Position numbers and translations under genes: made by a program. 38,137 bases of DNA from CAZAKZ01 sp964485695 (GTDB taxonomy: Bacteria > Planctomycetota > JAFGQW01). The notes under the pieces were generated by a model. It searched no databases, was not told where the DNA came from, and saw only the letters and a program-made list of their open reading frames with translations. This document shows, piece by piece, positions 13,859 to 23,727 of this stretch (its first letter is position 1; every line of letters begins with the position of its first letter). The DNA is taken from contig CAZAKZ010000043.1 in NCBI GenBank assembly GCA_964485695.1, positions 1-38,137 of the forward strand, read 5' to 3'.

Positions 13859-16120
13859 TCAATTCCGAGACGCGCCCGGCCCGGGAGGGAAATCCTCCGG
13901 CATCCACACGGGCAGATCCGCGATTTTGGCGCGGGCCTCATCAGAGGTCGGGATGCCCCAGGTCTGGAAGAACGGGCCGAGGTTCTTACCCGCGTTGCGG
14001 GAAAAGCGGGTGAGCCACTGGTCCCGCTTCTGGGCATCGGTTTTCGGGCGGTGCTTCGGCCGGAGTCGCCGGTACTCGGCGAACACCTTCTTGTAGGTAG
14101 TCCATCCGAAGGCCTCCTGCAGCTGCACGTACGGAATCAGCGCGAGAAACGGCTTTCGCTTCCAGTGTGCGAAGTCCGGGCCGGTAGCCCGGTACGCGGC
14201 CCAGTCGTTCGCCCATTTCGCGTCACGCTTCGGGCCTGGCATGAAGCCCTTGCCGCGTTTGCCGAGCACCTTGTCCTGCACGTAGAGGGTGAACAGGTTG
14301 ACCGTGACCTCACCCGTGCCGCTGAAGGTCCAGTCGCGGCTTTGGTGGTTGTGTCCCATCTCGTGGAACAGTCCCCACGCGCCCTTGGCCTTGATCTTGT
14401 CGACGCTGACCATGACCTCGGCAGTGGGGAGGTGGGTCATGATGGGATAGCCCGCGTGCATCCAGCCGGCGCTGATCTGCACATCGGCCACGTAGCGCTC
14501 GGGGCGCTTTCGCGCGTGGGGGCGGGTCGCGAGATCGGCACAGGCGTCGAGCACCCGATCCCAGAAGCGCATCAACCTTTGCGGGTCGTCGAGTTTACGG
14601 ATCACGCGGGACGGCACCGTGAGCACGACCTTGTCGCTCGCGAGCTCGGCCCATGGCGCCGGGTAGAATCGGATCTTGGCCCGCCACGCTTCCGGGTCGG
14701 TCCGGCCGAGGCGAAAGAAGGGGGCTTCGACCGCGCCCGAAATGCACACCGAGAACGGGTCGGCCTCGCGTGGGCGCGGCACATCGATGTAGACGAGGCC
14801 ACCGAACGCACTGACCAGGCGCGCGCGTTCCTCGCCGAGCGGTGCTTGCAGTGTGACCTCCGGGGCGCGCTTCCACTTCGGCTTCTGCCAGAGTCGATCC
14901 TTGTGCGCACCGATGCGAATCGCGAGCCCGAGCGTGGTGGCCGGCCCGGGGATCGACACCTCGAGGCGCGCGCCGGGCACCGCGTAGAGGCCGGTGCTCT
15001 GCCAGCCGGGAATGCGCGGATCGACGTCGACGCGCCGAACCACGCGGGGCGCTTCGCGCGGAACCACGCCCGGGAAGCGAGCGGCGGAGGGGTGCGCGTG
15101 GACCTGGTGCGCCGGAAGGGATGGCAAGCGTTCGAGTTGTAGAGTGAGCAACACCCGGGCGAGTGCGTCCTTCGGCCCGAGCGGCGTCTCCAGTGTGAGG
15201 CGCTTCGCGAGCTCCGGGTCGCGAAGCAGGGATTTGAGGCGAGCCAGGATCTCGCGGTCGTCGCGCGGAACCGTTCTGACCGCGGTGACAAGCGTTGCAG
15301 CCGCGCGGGCCCGGGCATCGGGCCCGAGCTCGCGCTTGCCGGATCGATGGGCCAGGAGCTTATCGAGGGCACGGCCCGCGTGGGCGAGGTCTTCGCCACC
15401 GCCCCGGGCTCGGTAGGTCTTTCCCCTGGCCGGGCGGAGCGTTCCGTCCGCCCAGACGATTCCCGCCTCCGCCAGTAGCAGGCTGCCGGAGTGGTCGCGG
15501 ATGGTCTTGCCGCGATTGAGCTGCAGCCAGCCCCAGCCGAGGTCGGCGGCGACGAGTCCGCCACCGCCTCGGATGAACACGGCGACCGACCGGCGCGCCT
15601 CGGGCGAGAGTCTGGCGGGACGGAGGCATACGGCGTCCAGGCCGGCAAACGACTTCGCTGAAACCGGCCCCGCGAGCGGCGCGGCGTCGATGCCCTTGTC
15701 TCGGAGAAAATGGATGAAGGCGTTCCCGCGCCGCACATACACCCCGACCCGTGGCTTTTCGCTGCGCCCGGCGACCCACTTGACGGCATTCACCATCAGG
15801 CGCCCGGTGTCGGCCTTCTTCATGACGGCCGCGCCGAGGTAGCCCGTGTGGCCGAACGCGACGACCCGGCCCTTGCCGAGACTGCCGGCAGCGACCACCG
15901 GAGCCACGGCGTGCCGGCTGCGCCCGAGCACGATGGGGACCGCCTTCGGTCCGAAGACGCAGAGTGGACCGGGGACCCCGGTCTCGGCGGTGATCGACCG
16001 CACGCCCTCGAGCAGGCGCGCGCGGAGAGCGGCTCCGTCCTCGTCGGCCCGGGCCGGATGGGCGACCGCGGTGATCAGCAACAGAGTCAATCCCAATCGC
16101 ATGCTGATCGAATCACTCAT
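13859..16120 (-). CDS. Exported M60-like metallopeptidase, TCAF-like architecture
   Basis: This 753-aa protein has a signal peptide ending near HPARAD (residue 25). Residues 70-120 (VVAAGSLGKGRVVAFGHTGYL) resemble the N-terminal region of TCAF/FAM115 proteins, and the middle is a glutamine-amidotransferase-like segment. Residues about 360-720 match the M60/enhancin-like peptidase domain, with HEMGH at 586-590 and a third zinc ligand candidate at E604 (SGTGE), as in gluzincins of this family (HExxH plus a later Glu). M60 peptidases often cleave O-glycosylated proteins such as mucins. The substrate here is unknown. The ATG at 16120 has GAGAGG 5 bases upstream; the open frame extends 44 codons further but is not supported. 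The zinc-site residues look intact. Confidence 0.86.
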   Translation of the reverse strand: MSDSISMRLGLTLLLITAVAHPARADEDGAALRARLLEGVRSITAETGVPGPLCVFGPKAVPIVLGRSRHAVAPVVAAGSLGKGRVVAFGHTGYLGAAVMKKADTGRLMVNAVKWVAGRSEKPRVGVYVRRGNAFIHFLRDKGIDAAPLAGPVSAKSFAGLDAVCLRPARLSPEARRSVAVFIRGGGGLVAADLGWGWLQLNRGKTIRDHSGSLLLAEAGIVWADGTLRPARGKTYRARGGGEDLAHAGRALDKLLAHRSGKRELGPDARARAAATLVTAVRTVPRDDREILARLKSLLRDPELAKRLTLETPLGPKDALARVLLTLQLERLPSLPAHQVHAHPSAARFPGVVPREAPRVVRRVDVDPRIPGWQSTGLYAVPGARLEVSIPGPATTLGLAIRIGAHKDRLWQKPKWKRAPEVTLQAPLGEERARLVSAFGGLVYIDVPRPREADPFSVCISGAVEAPFFRLGRTDPEAWRAKIRFYPAPWAELASDKVVLTVPSRVIRKLDDPQRLMRFWDRVLDACADLATRPHARKRPERYVADVQISAGWMHAGYPIMTHLPTAEVMVSVDKIKAKGAWGLFHEMGHNHQSRDWTFSGTGEVTVNLFTLYVQDKVLGKRGKGFMPGPKRDAKWANDWAAYRATGPDFAHWKRKPFLALIPYVQLQEAFGWTTYKKVFAEYRRLRPKHRPKTDAQKRDQWLTRFSRNAGKNLGPFFQTWGIPTSDEARAKIADLPVWMPEDFPPGPGASRN

Positions 16121-16315
16121 GGTATCCTCTCGGATTGCTTCGCCTTCAGGCATTGTAGCCGGAAGCGCACGTAGGACAGAAGAAGGCCGAAATATAGCAC
16201 CCTTTTTCCCTATCCGGGGTCTACGTGCATGGAGTGACCCACCCCCACTCATCGTTCCACGGTTTTCCGGACGTGTATGGTGGTGAGCCGGCCGGTATCC
16301 GTGTCACCGGAGTGG

Positions 16316-17179
16316 TCATTCATCAAGGTTCACCGTCACCTCGAGACGCGCTTCGTGGACCCGCACCCGGCCGACCTTTCCGGCACCATCCCGGAAGTCG
16401 ATGCCGCTGTCCCCGCTCGAGGTGATCTCCAGGGTCGAGTCGAGGTTGGCCTTGACGTTGTCGAGGGCGGCCCGGACCAGGGTGTCGTCGGCGTAGTCGG
16501 CCACGATCCGGGTGAAGGTGCCCCCCTTCCCCATCTTGTAATCAGCCGCCAGGGCGGTGGCGGTGCCTCCGAGCTGGAGGACATCGCCATTGCCGAGGGT
16601 GTACACCGACTGCAAGGTGAACTGGCCGCGGATCACACGCTCCGATCCCGCAATCCTCCCCTCCTGGGGCAGGGAGTCGAAGAGGCCAACCGTCTCGCCC
16701 CCGGGCAGGACAGCAGCCGTGTGCCGTGCAAACTCGAGGAGCGTGCCGGTGGTCCCCTTCTTCCCATCCGGATTGCTGATCATCACGTACGCATCACCCC
16801 TGTGGAAGAGGAGCTGGAAATCGTTCACTGTATGGCGCTCGGCAAAGGAAGGATCCGGCGTCTCCCGGCCGCACTTCATCAGGTACACGCCGGCAGCGGC
16901 AACAGCATCGGTCATCCGGTAGATCTCCACGGTGATCTCCTCACCGCCGCGGGTGTAGGACTGCATGTCGAGACGATCCAGGCCGAGCTCGAGAAAGACC
17001 TCGGCGCCGCCGTTGATGTAGGCGTACAGGTTGGCGCCGCTGAATGTCCTGGACTCCCCGGACCTGTCCCAGCCGTCAGGGGCGTCGCCTATCTGCATGC
17101 CGTCCGCGCCCCGCTCGCAGCCGGCCAGCAACAGGAGGCCGGTCAGCAACAGTACACTCAGGGGAGCGGCGTGCATCAT
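16316..17179 (-). CDS. DUF6599-like lipoprotein
   Basis: This 287-aa protein has a lipoprotein signal ending LLLLAGC, so the lipidated Cys is near residue 20. The body matches the family I know as DUF6599: GESRTFSGANLYAYINGGAE near 42-60, then EVFLELGLDRLDMQSY, YRMTDAVAAAGVYLMKCG and ADYKMGKGGTF. The function is unknown. Its start overlaps the stop of the DUF362 gene by 4 bases (ATGA), so the two are translated together and probably act together at the cell envelope. The 195 bases between its stop and the peptidase start hold nothing I can name. Confidence 0.78.
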   Translation of the reverse strand: MMHAAPLSVLLLTGLLLLAGCERGADGMQIGDAPDGWDRSGESRTFSGANLYAYINGGAEVFLELGLDRLDMQSYTRGGEEITVEIYRMTDAVAAAGVYLMKCGRETPDPSFAERHTVNDFQLLFHRGDAYVMISNPDGKKGTTGTLLEFARHTAAVLPGGETVGLFDSLPQEGRIAGSERVIRGQFTLQSVYTLGNGDVLQLGGTATALAADYKMGKGGTFTRIVADYADDTLVRAALDNVKANLDSTLEITSSGDSGIDFRDGAGKVGRVRVHEARLEVTVNLDE

Positions 17180-18393
17180 GCGGTCACCTCGACGATGTCG
17201 ATCCGATCTGGATCCGCGATACCGAGGCCGAGCTTCTCGCCCGCATGGAGGTAGCTGGTGTAGCGCGGATTCTCACTCACCTTCACCTTCATCTTCTTGC
17301 GCTTGGCAAGGAGCTCCCGGTGGCCCACCATGTCGAGGGCGAAGGGATCGGTGGCGAAGTAGAGGGAGTGGTTCTCGTAAACGAATTGAGCGTTCTTGCC
17401 CGGCCCTCCGTCGTACTGGGCGCGCAGCCCGTCGAGGATGTTGAGGACCAGCATGTCGCGGATCCACGGCGCTGCCAGCACCTCGGTGCACACCCTGAAG
17501 AAGAGGGGCCGGTGCAGACGGCCGACGTTGCAGAGTGCTGCGTAGGCCAGGTTCTTGGTGGCCATGGAGACGCCGTTGCCGGTGTTCTTGAAGGCCGGCA
17601 GGTTGATGATCTTCGTCAGCTTCTGCGTCACCAGCTTTCCGAAATAGGAGTACTCCTTGTTGAAGACGTGCTGCTTCAGGTAGCCGTTGTCCCGCTTCTC
17701 GTTTCCGGTGGTGCCGAGGACGCCCTTGGCAAAATAGTAGGCCTTCCGGTCGAAGCTGCCCTCACTTGCATGGCGCCCCTTCTCGTCGGTCACGAAACCC
17801 TGTAACGCCTCGATGCGGATGCCCGGGAAGTTGTTCTTCGTGTACCCGGCCTTCTCGAGGCTGACGTCGAACCGATCCCAGATGATGATGTTCTCCTTCG
17901 GCAACCCGCTGTCGATGAGCCACCGGACCACCGCCTCTGTCACCTCGAGGCGCGTGTTGATGAGGGGCGCCCCCACGGGATTGACCTTGAGGCCGACCAC
18001 ATCGCCGGGCTTCAGAAGGAGGTTGAAACTCTCCTTCATGTTCTTGCCGGTCAGACGCGTGATGCCGCGCTCCACCATGTCGGCCACCACAGCGGTGTCG
18101 AACTTCCCCTCCTTCAGCGAGGCAGGGTCAACCACTTTCACCACCTTGCCCGGGAAGGGGCCCGGGATGGCGCACTTCGCCCGGGGGACCTTCATGAACT
18201 CGTCGAGGTTGGTCTTGATCTTCGGACGGGGCCGAGCGGGCTTGCCTTGCTGCTTCTCCTGGCCACCGGCATACAGGGGCGGGACACCGAGCGCCAGACC
18301 GCCTGCGACGACGGAGCAGGCGCCGAGACCCTGCAGGAACTGCCGCCGGTCCAGACCGAGAACCTCATCCATTGATGTATAGTGAATCTCCAT
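17176..18393 (-). CDS. Tat-exported DUF362 protein
   Basis: This 405-aa protein has a twin-arginine signal: DRRQFLQ at residues 15-21 followed by a hydrophobic stretch to about residue 42. The body matches DUF362: GVVGLKVNPVGAPLINTRLE, IIIWDRFDVSLEKAGY, IINLPAFKNTGNGVSMATKN and DPFALDMVGHREL. Family members are often linked to Fe-S proteins, but this one has no ferredoxin-type Cys motif. Tat export implies folding, and perhaps cofactor loading, in the cytoplasm. I chose the ATG at 18393 because GGAGGT lies 7 bases before it; an ATG 15 bases upstream is possible. It is first in a two-gene unit with the DUF6599 lipoprotein. The 197 bases upstream, to the permease stop, show no clear promoter. 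Confidence 0.85.
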   Translation of the reverse strand: MEIHYTSMDEVLGLDRRQFLQGLGACSVVAGGLALGVPPLYAGGQEKQQGKPARPRPKIKTNLDEFMKVPRAKCAIPGPFPGKVVKVVDPASLKEGKFDTAVVADMVERGITRLTGKNMKESFNLLLKPGDVVGLKVNPVGAPLINTRLEVTEAVVRWLIDSGLPKENIIIWDRFDVSLEKAGYTKNNFPGIRIEALQGFVTDEKGRHASEGSFDRKAYYFAKGVLGTTGNEKRDNGYLKQHVFNKEYSYFGKLVTQKLTKIINLPAFKNTGNGVSMATKNLAYAALCNVGRLHRPLFFRVCTEVLAAPWIRDMLVLNILDGLRAQYDGGPGKNAQFVYENHSLYFATDPFALDMVGHRELLAKRKKMKVKVSENPRYTSYLHAGEKLGLGIADPDRIDIVEVTA

Positions 18394-18590
18394 GCGGACC
18401 ACCTCCATGTCGATTTTTCAGGACCGGTTATTCTACCGGGTCGGGACCGGAACAGGGAAGCGATTTCGACCTTTGAACGCTAAATGGCCGGTCATGATTC
18501 GTAGCGGTCGGATACCGTCCCAGGCGGGTGACCCGCTCCCCATCGTTAGTTGTCCACGGCTGGATCCAAGATTGAGCGAGACTGACCCGT

Positions 18591-21500
18591 CTACTCGTCA
18601 CGAAGCGCAGGGATGAGTGGAGTCCGGAGGGCAAGTCTCGTGGCGATCCAGATCCAGGCCATCGAGAGTAATCCCGTCCCGAAGAGGAACAGCGCGATCA
18701 GGCCGTGCGGCACGTGCGTTCCGGGTTGCATCACGGAGGGCAGGATGGCCAGCGCCGCGGCCACGGCTCCCGTCAACAGGCCCGCGGCGAGCAGAAAGCG
18801 GTGTTCGGCCATGACCACGGCGCCCACCTGGCGCTTGGTGTAGCCGACGGCCCGGAGCAGCGCCAGCTCGCTGCGGCGTTCCATGACGTTGCGGCCGACC
18901 AGGATGCCCATGCCGACGGTTCCCAGGAGCAGTCCCAGGCCGCCCAGCACGAGGAACATCCTCAGGTAGGTGGATTCGACGGTGTAGAATTCCATCAGGC
19001 GATCCACTGCCGGTACGACGTCGAGGCCGACCTTTTCCAGCTTCCCGGAAAGGTAGTGGATCACGCGTGCTTCCCTGCCCGCCGGCACATCGGCGAGGAA
19101 CATCCGAAATCCGGCTTCGGATGGATACAGCCGCGTGAAGTGCCGGTCAGAGACGAGAAGGCGCCCCTGGAACATTGAAAGACGCATGGGGAGGGCCGCC
19201 ACGAGCTTGACCTTGAAGCGGCGCCCGCGCTCGTCGATGTAGTCCAGCAGATCTCCCTCGACCTTCCCCACATTTTTCTTGAGCTTCCAGACCACGGTGT
19301 CGGAGTCGCCGACGATGGCGGGCACCACGCCCTCCGGAACGTCCAGATTCAGGAGTCCCCACAGCTCCGGGGCGGCAAATGCGCCCAGCCGGGCGAGGGT
19401 TTCGGCATCGACGCCGAGGAGCGGCGGGGTCGGGGCGAGGTTCAGGTTCAGGCAGCTGGCGTCGTCTCCGTCCCGGACCCGGATCGGGAGGATGTGGATG
19501 CCGTCCATGATGCTGCTATCCGTGAGGCGGAAGGCTTTTCGCCCCTCCTTGCCGTTCAGGTCTTCGTGGACGGCGACGCTGGACTCGCCGTAGAGTTCAA
19601 AGCCGCCCGTGGCCGAGTGTCGCTCGCCGGCTCCGGCGGAGATATCCTCCTTCATGGCCGAGACCGAGAGGATGATGAAGCAACCGGACGCGAGGATGCT
19701 GGCCGTTGTCAGGGCGCGGCCGGGTCGCCGGGCTGCATTCCGGACCCCGAGCCCCCTGAGGGTGAGTCGAGAATCCCCGGTTCGCCGCGCCAGGGTCAAA
19801 CGGACGAGGGCGATGCCGCTGATGAGCATCAGCGAACCGGCGGCAAAGAAACCGCCTGCAGGCCGCGCTGCGCCGGACATCAGGGTCCAGGCCACCACGG
19901 CGATCGCGCCGGCCGCGGCTCCGAGAAAGACCGCTCGCCAGATGCGAGTTCTGTGTCCGGCCACGGACCGCGAGTCGTCGGCCGTGGTGAAGTCCTCCGA
20001 TACGAGGTCCCGCACCGTCCGCCTCGTCTGGCGACCCATGGCCAGGATCATGGCCAGCAGGGATACCAGGGTAGCCGCAGCCACTCCCATCGCCGTGGAT
20101 CCGATGCCGGCATGAAACTCGATGGAGGTGTTCGCGACCGCGCCGCTCCAGGGTGCCTCGAGGCCCCAGATCAGGGACTTCGCGTATCCAATTCCCAGGG
20201 GGACGCCCGCCAGAGATCCCAGCAGGGCGAGGACGAAGCCCTCGGCGAGGAAGAGGCGCCGCACCTGCCAGGGCGTGAAGCCGACCGCCAGGAGAACACC
20301 GATCTCCCGGCTCCGCTTCTCCACCGAGAACACGAAGAGCATCGCCGTCAGCAGGAGCGAGGCTGCCACGAGAAAAAAACTCATGCCGAGGAACAGCTGA
20401 CCGAGATCCATGGCTCCGGAGGCCGCACGCGACGCTTGATCCCGCACCGGGCGGAACTCGAGGCCCACCGCGGCCGGATCGATTCTGCTGCGCAGCCGTG
20501 TGTACAGGTGCCGCGCATCCACGACGGTGGAGAGGGTGCGGACCGCCATGGTATCGCCGAAGCGATTGGCCCACATCGCTCGGCCCGCCTCTAGCGTGAC
20601 GAACGCCTTGGGGGTCTGGCGGTACCGGTTCCAGTAGGCCTCGTTGGCCTTGTCCTTGAGTTTCTCCTCATCGGTGATGATGCCGATGTCCCAGTCCCGG
20701 CAGGATTCGACGTCGGTCAGGCCCGGGAACTCGGGCACCAGGACCTTCTCCGCCTCCAGGGTGTCCATTTCGAGGATCCGCCAGACGCGGAAATCCCTGT
20801 GCCTCCCGGTGAACTTGCCGGCCGTGGTCAGCTCGGAGTAGGCCACCCTGACCCGGTCTCCCTCCCGGACCGAGAGCTGATCCGCCAGCCAGCGGTTCAC
20901 CAGGATCTCGTCGTCCTTCATCCCGGGCGGGACAGGGCCGAGGCCGCGGTCCGCACACGGAGAAAGGGCCGTCATGAAGGAATAGGGGGTGGATCTTCCG
21001 CTCGGAGCGGAGATGGAATTGACCAGGTAGGTCAGAGTAGTAGCGGAATTCGGAAGAAGGCCCGAAGCCGCTGACGACACGGCGGGATCCAGGTAGATTC
21101 TCTCGCTCTCGAGCTGCACGATGCCGTGGGATTCGAGGCTGCGGATCTTGAGGCCCGCATCCTCCGGGATCCACGCCTCCCGGAGCACGGCCGCGGCCAG
21201 GGGAGTCTCCCCGGCAAGCAGCATGTTGGCCCGGTGCTCGAGCCCCAGCGTTTCCTGGAGCCACTTCAGGTCCACGAATGCGTTCATGGGACCGGTCTGG
21301 TCGGTCCTGAGGCCGAAGCGCCCGAGCTGTGCGTCGGTAAGAACCGCCTTGAGCGTCATCCGGCTCCGCCGCGTGTTCCCTTCCTTCCCGGACGCCAGGG
21401 GTGCATCGCGGGTTAGAAGATCGGGCTTGACCATTCTGAGGGAGACCTCGTCCCCGGCCTTCACGCCCAGAACGGAGGCCAGCTTTTCATTGAAGGCGAC

Positions 21501-21881
21501 CTCCCCGCGCGAGAGGGTGATACCGGGGGGGGAGGCGGCCAGGCCGAGAAAGGCACCGTCGATTCCCAGCACTTCCACCCGGTTCACCTGTTTCTGGCCG
21601 CCGTCCCGGATGGCCATGCCGTTGACACGCAGGACCGTAGACGCCTTCGCGTCTAGCCTCCGTGCGAGGTCATCACGGAAATACCTGCTCCCCGCGTCGA
21701 GGGCGACGTGGATGCGGCCGAGTCGGTGAAGGGCGATGCGGGCAAGACTGCCGCGGACCGAGTCGCCGATGAACAGGGCGCCGACGAGAACGGCCGCCGA
21801 AACCGCACAGCCGGCCAGCACCGGGAGGCCGGTCCGCGCGTAGAACCGGAGGCTTCTGATGACCAGCTTCGGATGATTCAT
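18591..21881 (-). CDS. ABC transporter permease, two FtsX-type domains
   Basis: This 1096-aa membrane protein has the layout of MacB/LolC-type permeases fused in tandem. There is an N-terminal membrane segment (LPVLAGCAVSAAVLVGALFIG), a large extracytoplasmic part, then FtsX-type segments such as EIGVLLAVGFTPWQVRRLF and ELALLRAVGYTKRQVGAVVM, and terminal helices ending near residue 1085. The RxxEIGxLxAxGxT motif contacts the ATPase in this superfamily. It likely exports or extracts a lipid, peptide or lipoprotein substrate at the envelope. The start overlaps the ATPase gene stop by 4 bases. The last 95 codons or so exist a second time as a pseudogene at 11472-11756. Confidence 0.9.
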   Translation of the reverse strand: MNHPKLVIRSLRFYARTGLPVLAGCAVSAAVLVGALFIGDSVRGSLARIALHRLGRIHVALDAGSRYFRDDLARRLDAKASTVLRVNGMAIRDGGQKQVNRVEVLGIDGAFLGLAASPPGITLSRGEVAFNEKLASVLGVKAGDEVSLRMVKPDLLTRDAPLASGKEGNTRRSRMTLKAVLTDAQLGRFGLRTDQTGPMNAFVDLKWLQETLGLEHRANMLLAGETPLAAAVLREAWIPEDAGLKIRSLESHGIVQLESERIYLDPAVSSAASGLLPNSATTLTYLVNSISAPSGRSTPYSFMTALSPCADRGLGPVPPGMKDDEILVNRWLADQLSVREGDRVRVAYSELTTAGKFTGRHRDFRVWRILEMDTLEAEKVLVPEFPGLTDVESCRDWDIGIITDEEKLKDKANEAYWNRYRQTPKAFVTLEAGRAMWANRFGDTMAVRTLSTVVDARHLYTRLRSRIDPAAVGLEFRPVRDQASRAASGAMDLGQLFLGMSFFLVAASLLLTAMLFVFSVEKRSREIGVLLAVGFTPWQVRRLFLAEGFVLALLGSLAGVPLGIGYAKSLIWGLEAPWSGAVANTSIEFHAGIGSTAMGVAAATLVSLLAMILAMGRQTRRTVRDLVSEDFTTADDSRSVAGHRTRIWRAVFLGAAAGAIAVVAWTLMSGAARPAGGFFAAGSLMLISGIALVRLTLARRTGDSRLTLRGLGVRNAARRPGRALTTASILASGCFIILSVSAMKEDISAGAGERHSATGGFELYGESSVAVHEDLNGKEGRKAFRLTDSSIMDGIHILPIRVRDGDDASCLNLNLAPTPPLLGVDAETLARLGAFAAPELWGLLNLDVPEGVVPAIVGDSDTVVWKLKKNVGKVEGDLLDYIDERGRRFKVKLVAALPMRLSMFQGRLLVSDRHFTRLYPSEAGFRMFLADVPAGREARVIHYLSGKLEKVGLDVVPAVDRLMEFYTVESTYLRMFLVLGGLGLLLGTVGMGILVGRNVMERRSELALLRAVGYTKRQVGAVVMAEHRFLLAAGLLTGAVAAALAILPSVMQPGTHVPHGLIALFLFGTGLLSMAWIWIATRLALRTPLIPALRDE

Positions 21882-22570
21882 TCGTCAATCCGATGTCGAA
21901 GCACGCCGTCGCGGAGCTGCAGGATGCGACCGGCCCGCGCGGCCAGATCCTGGGCGTGGGTCACGACGATGAGGGCGGTTCCCTGTTCCCTGTTCAGGTC
22001 GAAGAGGAGCCCGGCCAGCGATTCCGCGCTTTCACGATCCAGGGAACCGGTGGGTTCGTCCGCAAGGAGCAGCCTGGGTCCGTTGATCAACGCCCGCACC
22101 ACGGCCACCCGCTGGCATTCTCCTCCGGACAGCTGACCGATCCGGCGAGAGAGACAGTGAGAGAGTCCCACCCGGTCCAGCAGCGTCCGTGCCCTCTCCT
22201 CGGCGTCCGGGGATCCCTTGGCCACCAGGGTGGGAACCAGGATGTTCTCCAAGACCGTGCACTGGGGCAGCAGGTGGTGGAGTTGAAAAACGAAGCCGAT
22301 GACGCTCGATCGGACTTCCGCCAGCCGGGATCCCGTCAGCGACGAGACGTCCTTTCCGTCCAGAACCACCCGGCCGGACGTCGGATGATCCAGGGTGCCG
22401 ATGATATTGAGTAAGGTGCTCTTCCCGCTCCCGGATGGGCCGACGATGGCAATGGATTCGCCTGCCGAGACCTTCAGGTCGATTCCCTTGAGAATCCGGG
22501 CCTCTGCCGCGTCGGCAGAGCCATAGGACTTCGTCACCCCGTTCAGCTCCAAGAGCATTCCGTTTTCCAT
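21878..22570 (-). CDS. ABC transporter ATPase, LolD/MacB type
   Basis: This 230-aa nucleotide-binding protein has Walker A GPSGSGKS (44-51), the signature LSGGE (147-151), Walker B LLLADEP (167-173) with the catalytic Glu, and the switch His in VVTHAQD (205). QLHHLLPQCTVLENI is typical of the LolD/MacB subfamily. It powers the permease encoded immediately downstream, with a 4-base overlap. AGGA lies 6 bases before the ATG. The gene follows the propeller gene after 8 bases. All catalytic residues are present. Confidence 0.95.
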   Translation of the reverse strand: MENGMLLELNGVTKSYGSADAAEARILKGIDLKVSAGESIAIVGPSGSGKSTLLNIIGTLDHPTSGRVVLDGKDVSSLTGSRLAEVRSSVIGFVFQLHHLLPQCTVLENILVPTLVAKGSPDAEERARTLLDRVGLSHCLSRRIGQLSGGECQRVAVVRALINGPRLLLADEPTGSLDRESAESLAGLLFDLNREQGTALIVVTHAQDLAARAGRILQLRDGVLRHRIDE

Positions 22571-22578
22571 GGGAGGTC

Positions 22579-23727
22579 CTATCGATCCTTACGGCCGAAT
22601 GCGGTGATCGTTCCGTCGTCCGCTCCGACGATCACCAATCCCTGGGCGACCGCAGGAGAGGTGATCCAATCGCTCACGCGGTGCGTCCAGATCTTCCGGC
22701 CGTTCCCCAGTTCCAGCATGAAAAGCCCCCCCCCCGAGGACACGACCACCCTGCCGGCGGCGATGACGGGAGAGGAAGGCGTATCCTCGGTGTCGAATTT
22801 CCAGACCCCTGCACCCGTGGCTCGATCGAGACAGTAGACGTGTCCGTCGTCCGATCCGACCACGACATGGCGGTCGTTCACGGCGGGCGTCGTGAATGTC
22901 TCGTTCTTGCTGTCGCGGTTGGTCCAGAGGATCTTGCCGGCGACGACGTCCACGGCACACACGTTGCCGCTCCGGGTTCCGGCAAAAGCCAGCTTCCCCG
23001 ACAGTGCGACCCCGCCCGCGACCTGGCAATCCGCTCCAAGCGGAATGTCCACTGTCTTCTTCGCTTTCTCCACGGAGAAGACGTGGAGCGCCGAAGCGCA
23101 GCTACCCATGACGATCCGGCCGTCGCCGACCGAGGCGGAGCCGTCGCACCGATCCACTCCGCCGGTTTTCCACAAGCCTTTGCCCGTCGTGAGGTTCACG
23201 CAGTGAATGGCGCCGTCCGTCTGGCTGACGACAACGATCCCCTTCCTTTCGCCTGCCAGGTCGACCCGGTTGGCCGTGCCCAGGATGGATCCGCCCACGT
23301 CGTAGGTCCACTTCACCTTGCCGGTGGCCGCATCGAAGGCGTGGAGCCGGCCGCTCCGGGAACCGACGATGACGGCTCCGTCCGCCCACATCGGAGGCGC
23401 CGAAAAGGCGTCCTTGATGATCTCCGTCTTCCAGACCTTCCGGCCGTGCAGGTCCAGAGCGAAGATCCGCCCCCCGGTGGTGGTGAAGTAGATTCTTCCC
23501 TCCGCGAAGATCGGCGTCTCGTCCACGGGGCTCCCGGCCTTGAATCTCCAGAGGCGCTTCGGGCGTTCGGGCAGGGCGGTGTCTGCGACGCCGGTCAGGG
23601 AGTAGGCGCCGTGATACGTGGGCCATGCGGATTTCCCGCGTGCCCCGTTCTCCTGGGTCGTTGCGCAGGGAACAAGGACCAGCCCTGTCAGGAGCAGGGC
23701 ACCGATTTTCAACATGAGTGGATTCAA
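22579..23727 (-). CDS. Exported PQQ-binding-like beta-propeller protein
   Basis: This 382-aa propeller protein has a signal peptide ending near LVLVPCA. Cys is at the position expected for a lipoprotein (VPCATTQ), but the box is imperfect. Blade motifs include IFALDLHGRKVWKTE, LHAFDAATGKVKWTY, VCAVDVVAGKILWTN and VYCLDRATGAGVWKF. It overlaps the upstream glycosyltransferase stop/start by 4 bases and precedes the ABC ATPase by 8 bases, so it may be a periplasmic partner of that transporter. BamB-like propellers commonly act as assembly scaffolds. No catalytic function can be assigned. Confidence 0.88.
   Translation of the reverse strand: MNPLMLKIGALLLTGLVLVPCATTQENGARGKSAWPTYHGAYSLTGVADTALPERPKRLWRFKAGSPVDETPIFAEGRIYFTTTGGRIFALDLHGRKVWKTEIIKDAFSAPPMWADGAVIVGSRSGRLHAFDAATGKVKWTYDVGGSILGTANRVDLAGERKGIVVVSQTDGAIHCVNLTTGKGLWKTGGVDRCDGSASVGDGRIVMGSCASALHVFSVEKAKKTVDIPLGADCQVAGGVALSGKLAFAGTRSGNVCAVDVVAGKILWTNRDSKNETFTTPAVNDRHVVVGSDDGHVYCLDRATGAGVWKFDTEDTPSSPVIAAGRVVVSSGGGLFMLELGNGRKIWTHRVSDWITSPAVAQGLVIVGADDGTITAFGRKDR

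Noticed and set aside
13688..15142. Plus-strand open frame of 484 codons opposite the M60 peptidase
   Set aside because: It is a shadow of the peptidase gene, with no motif and atypical composition.
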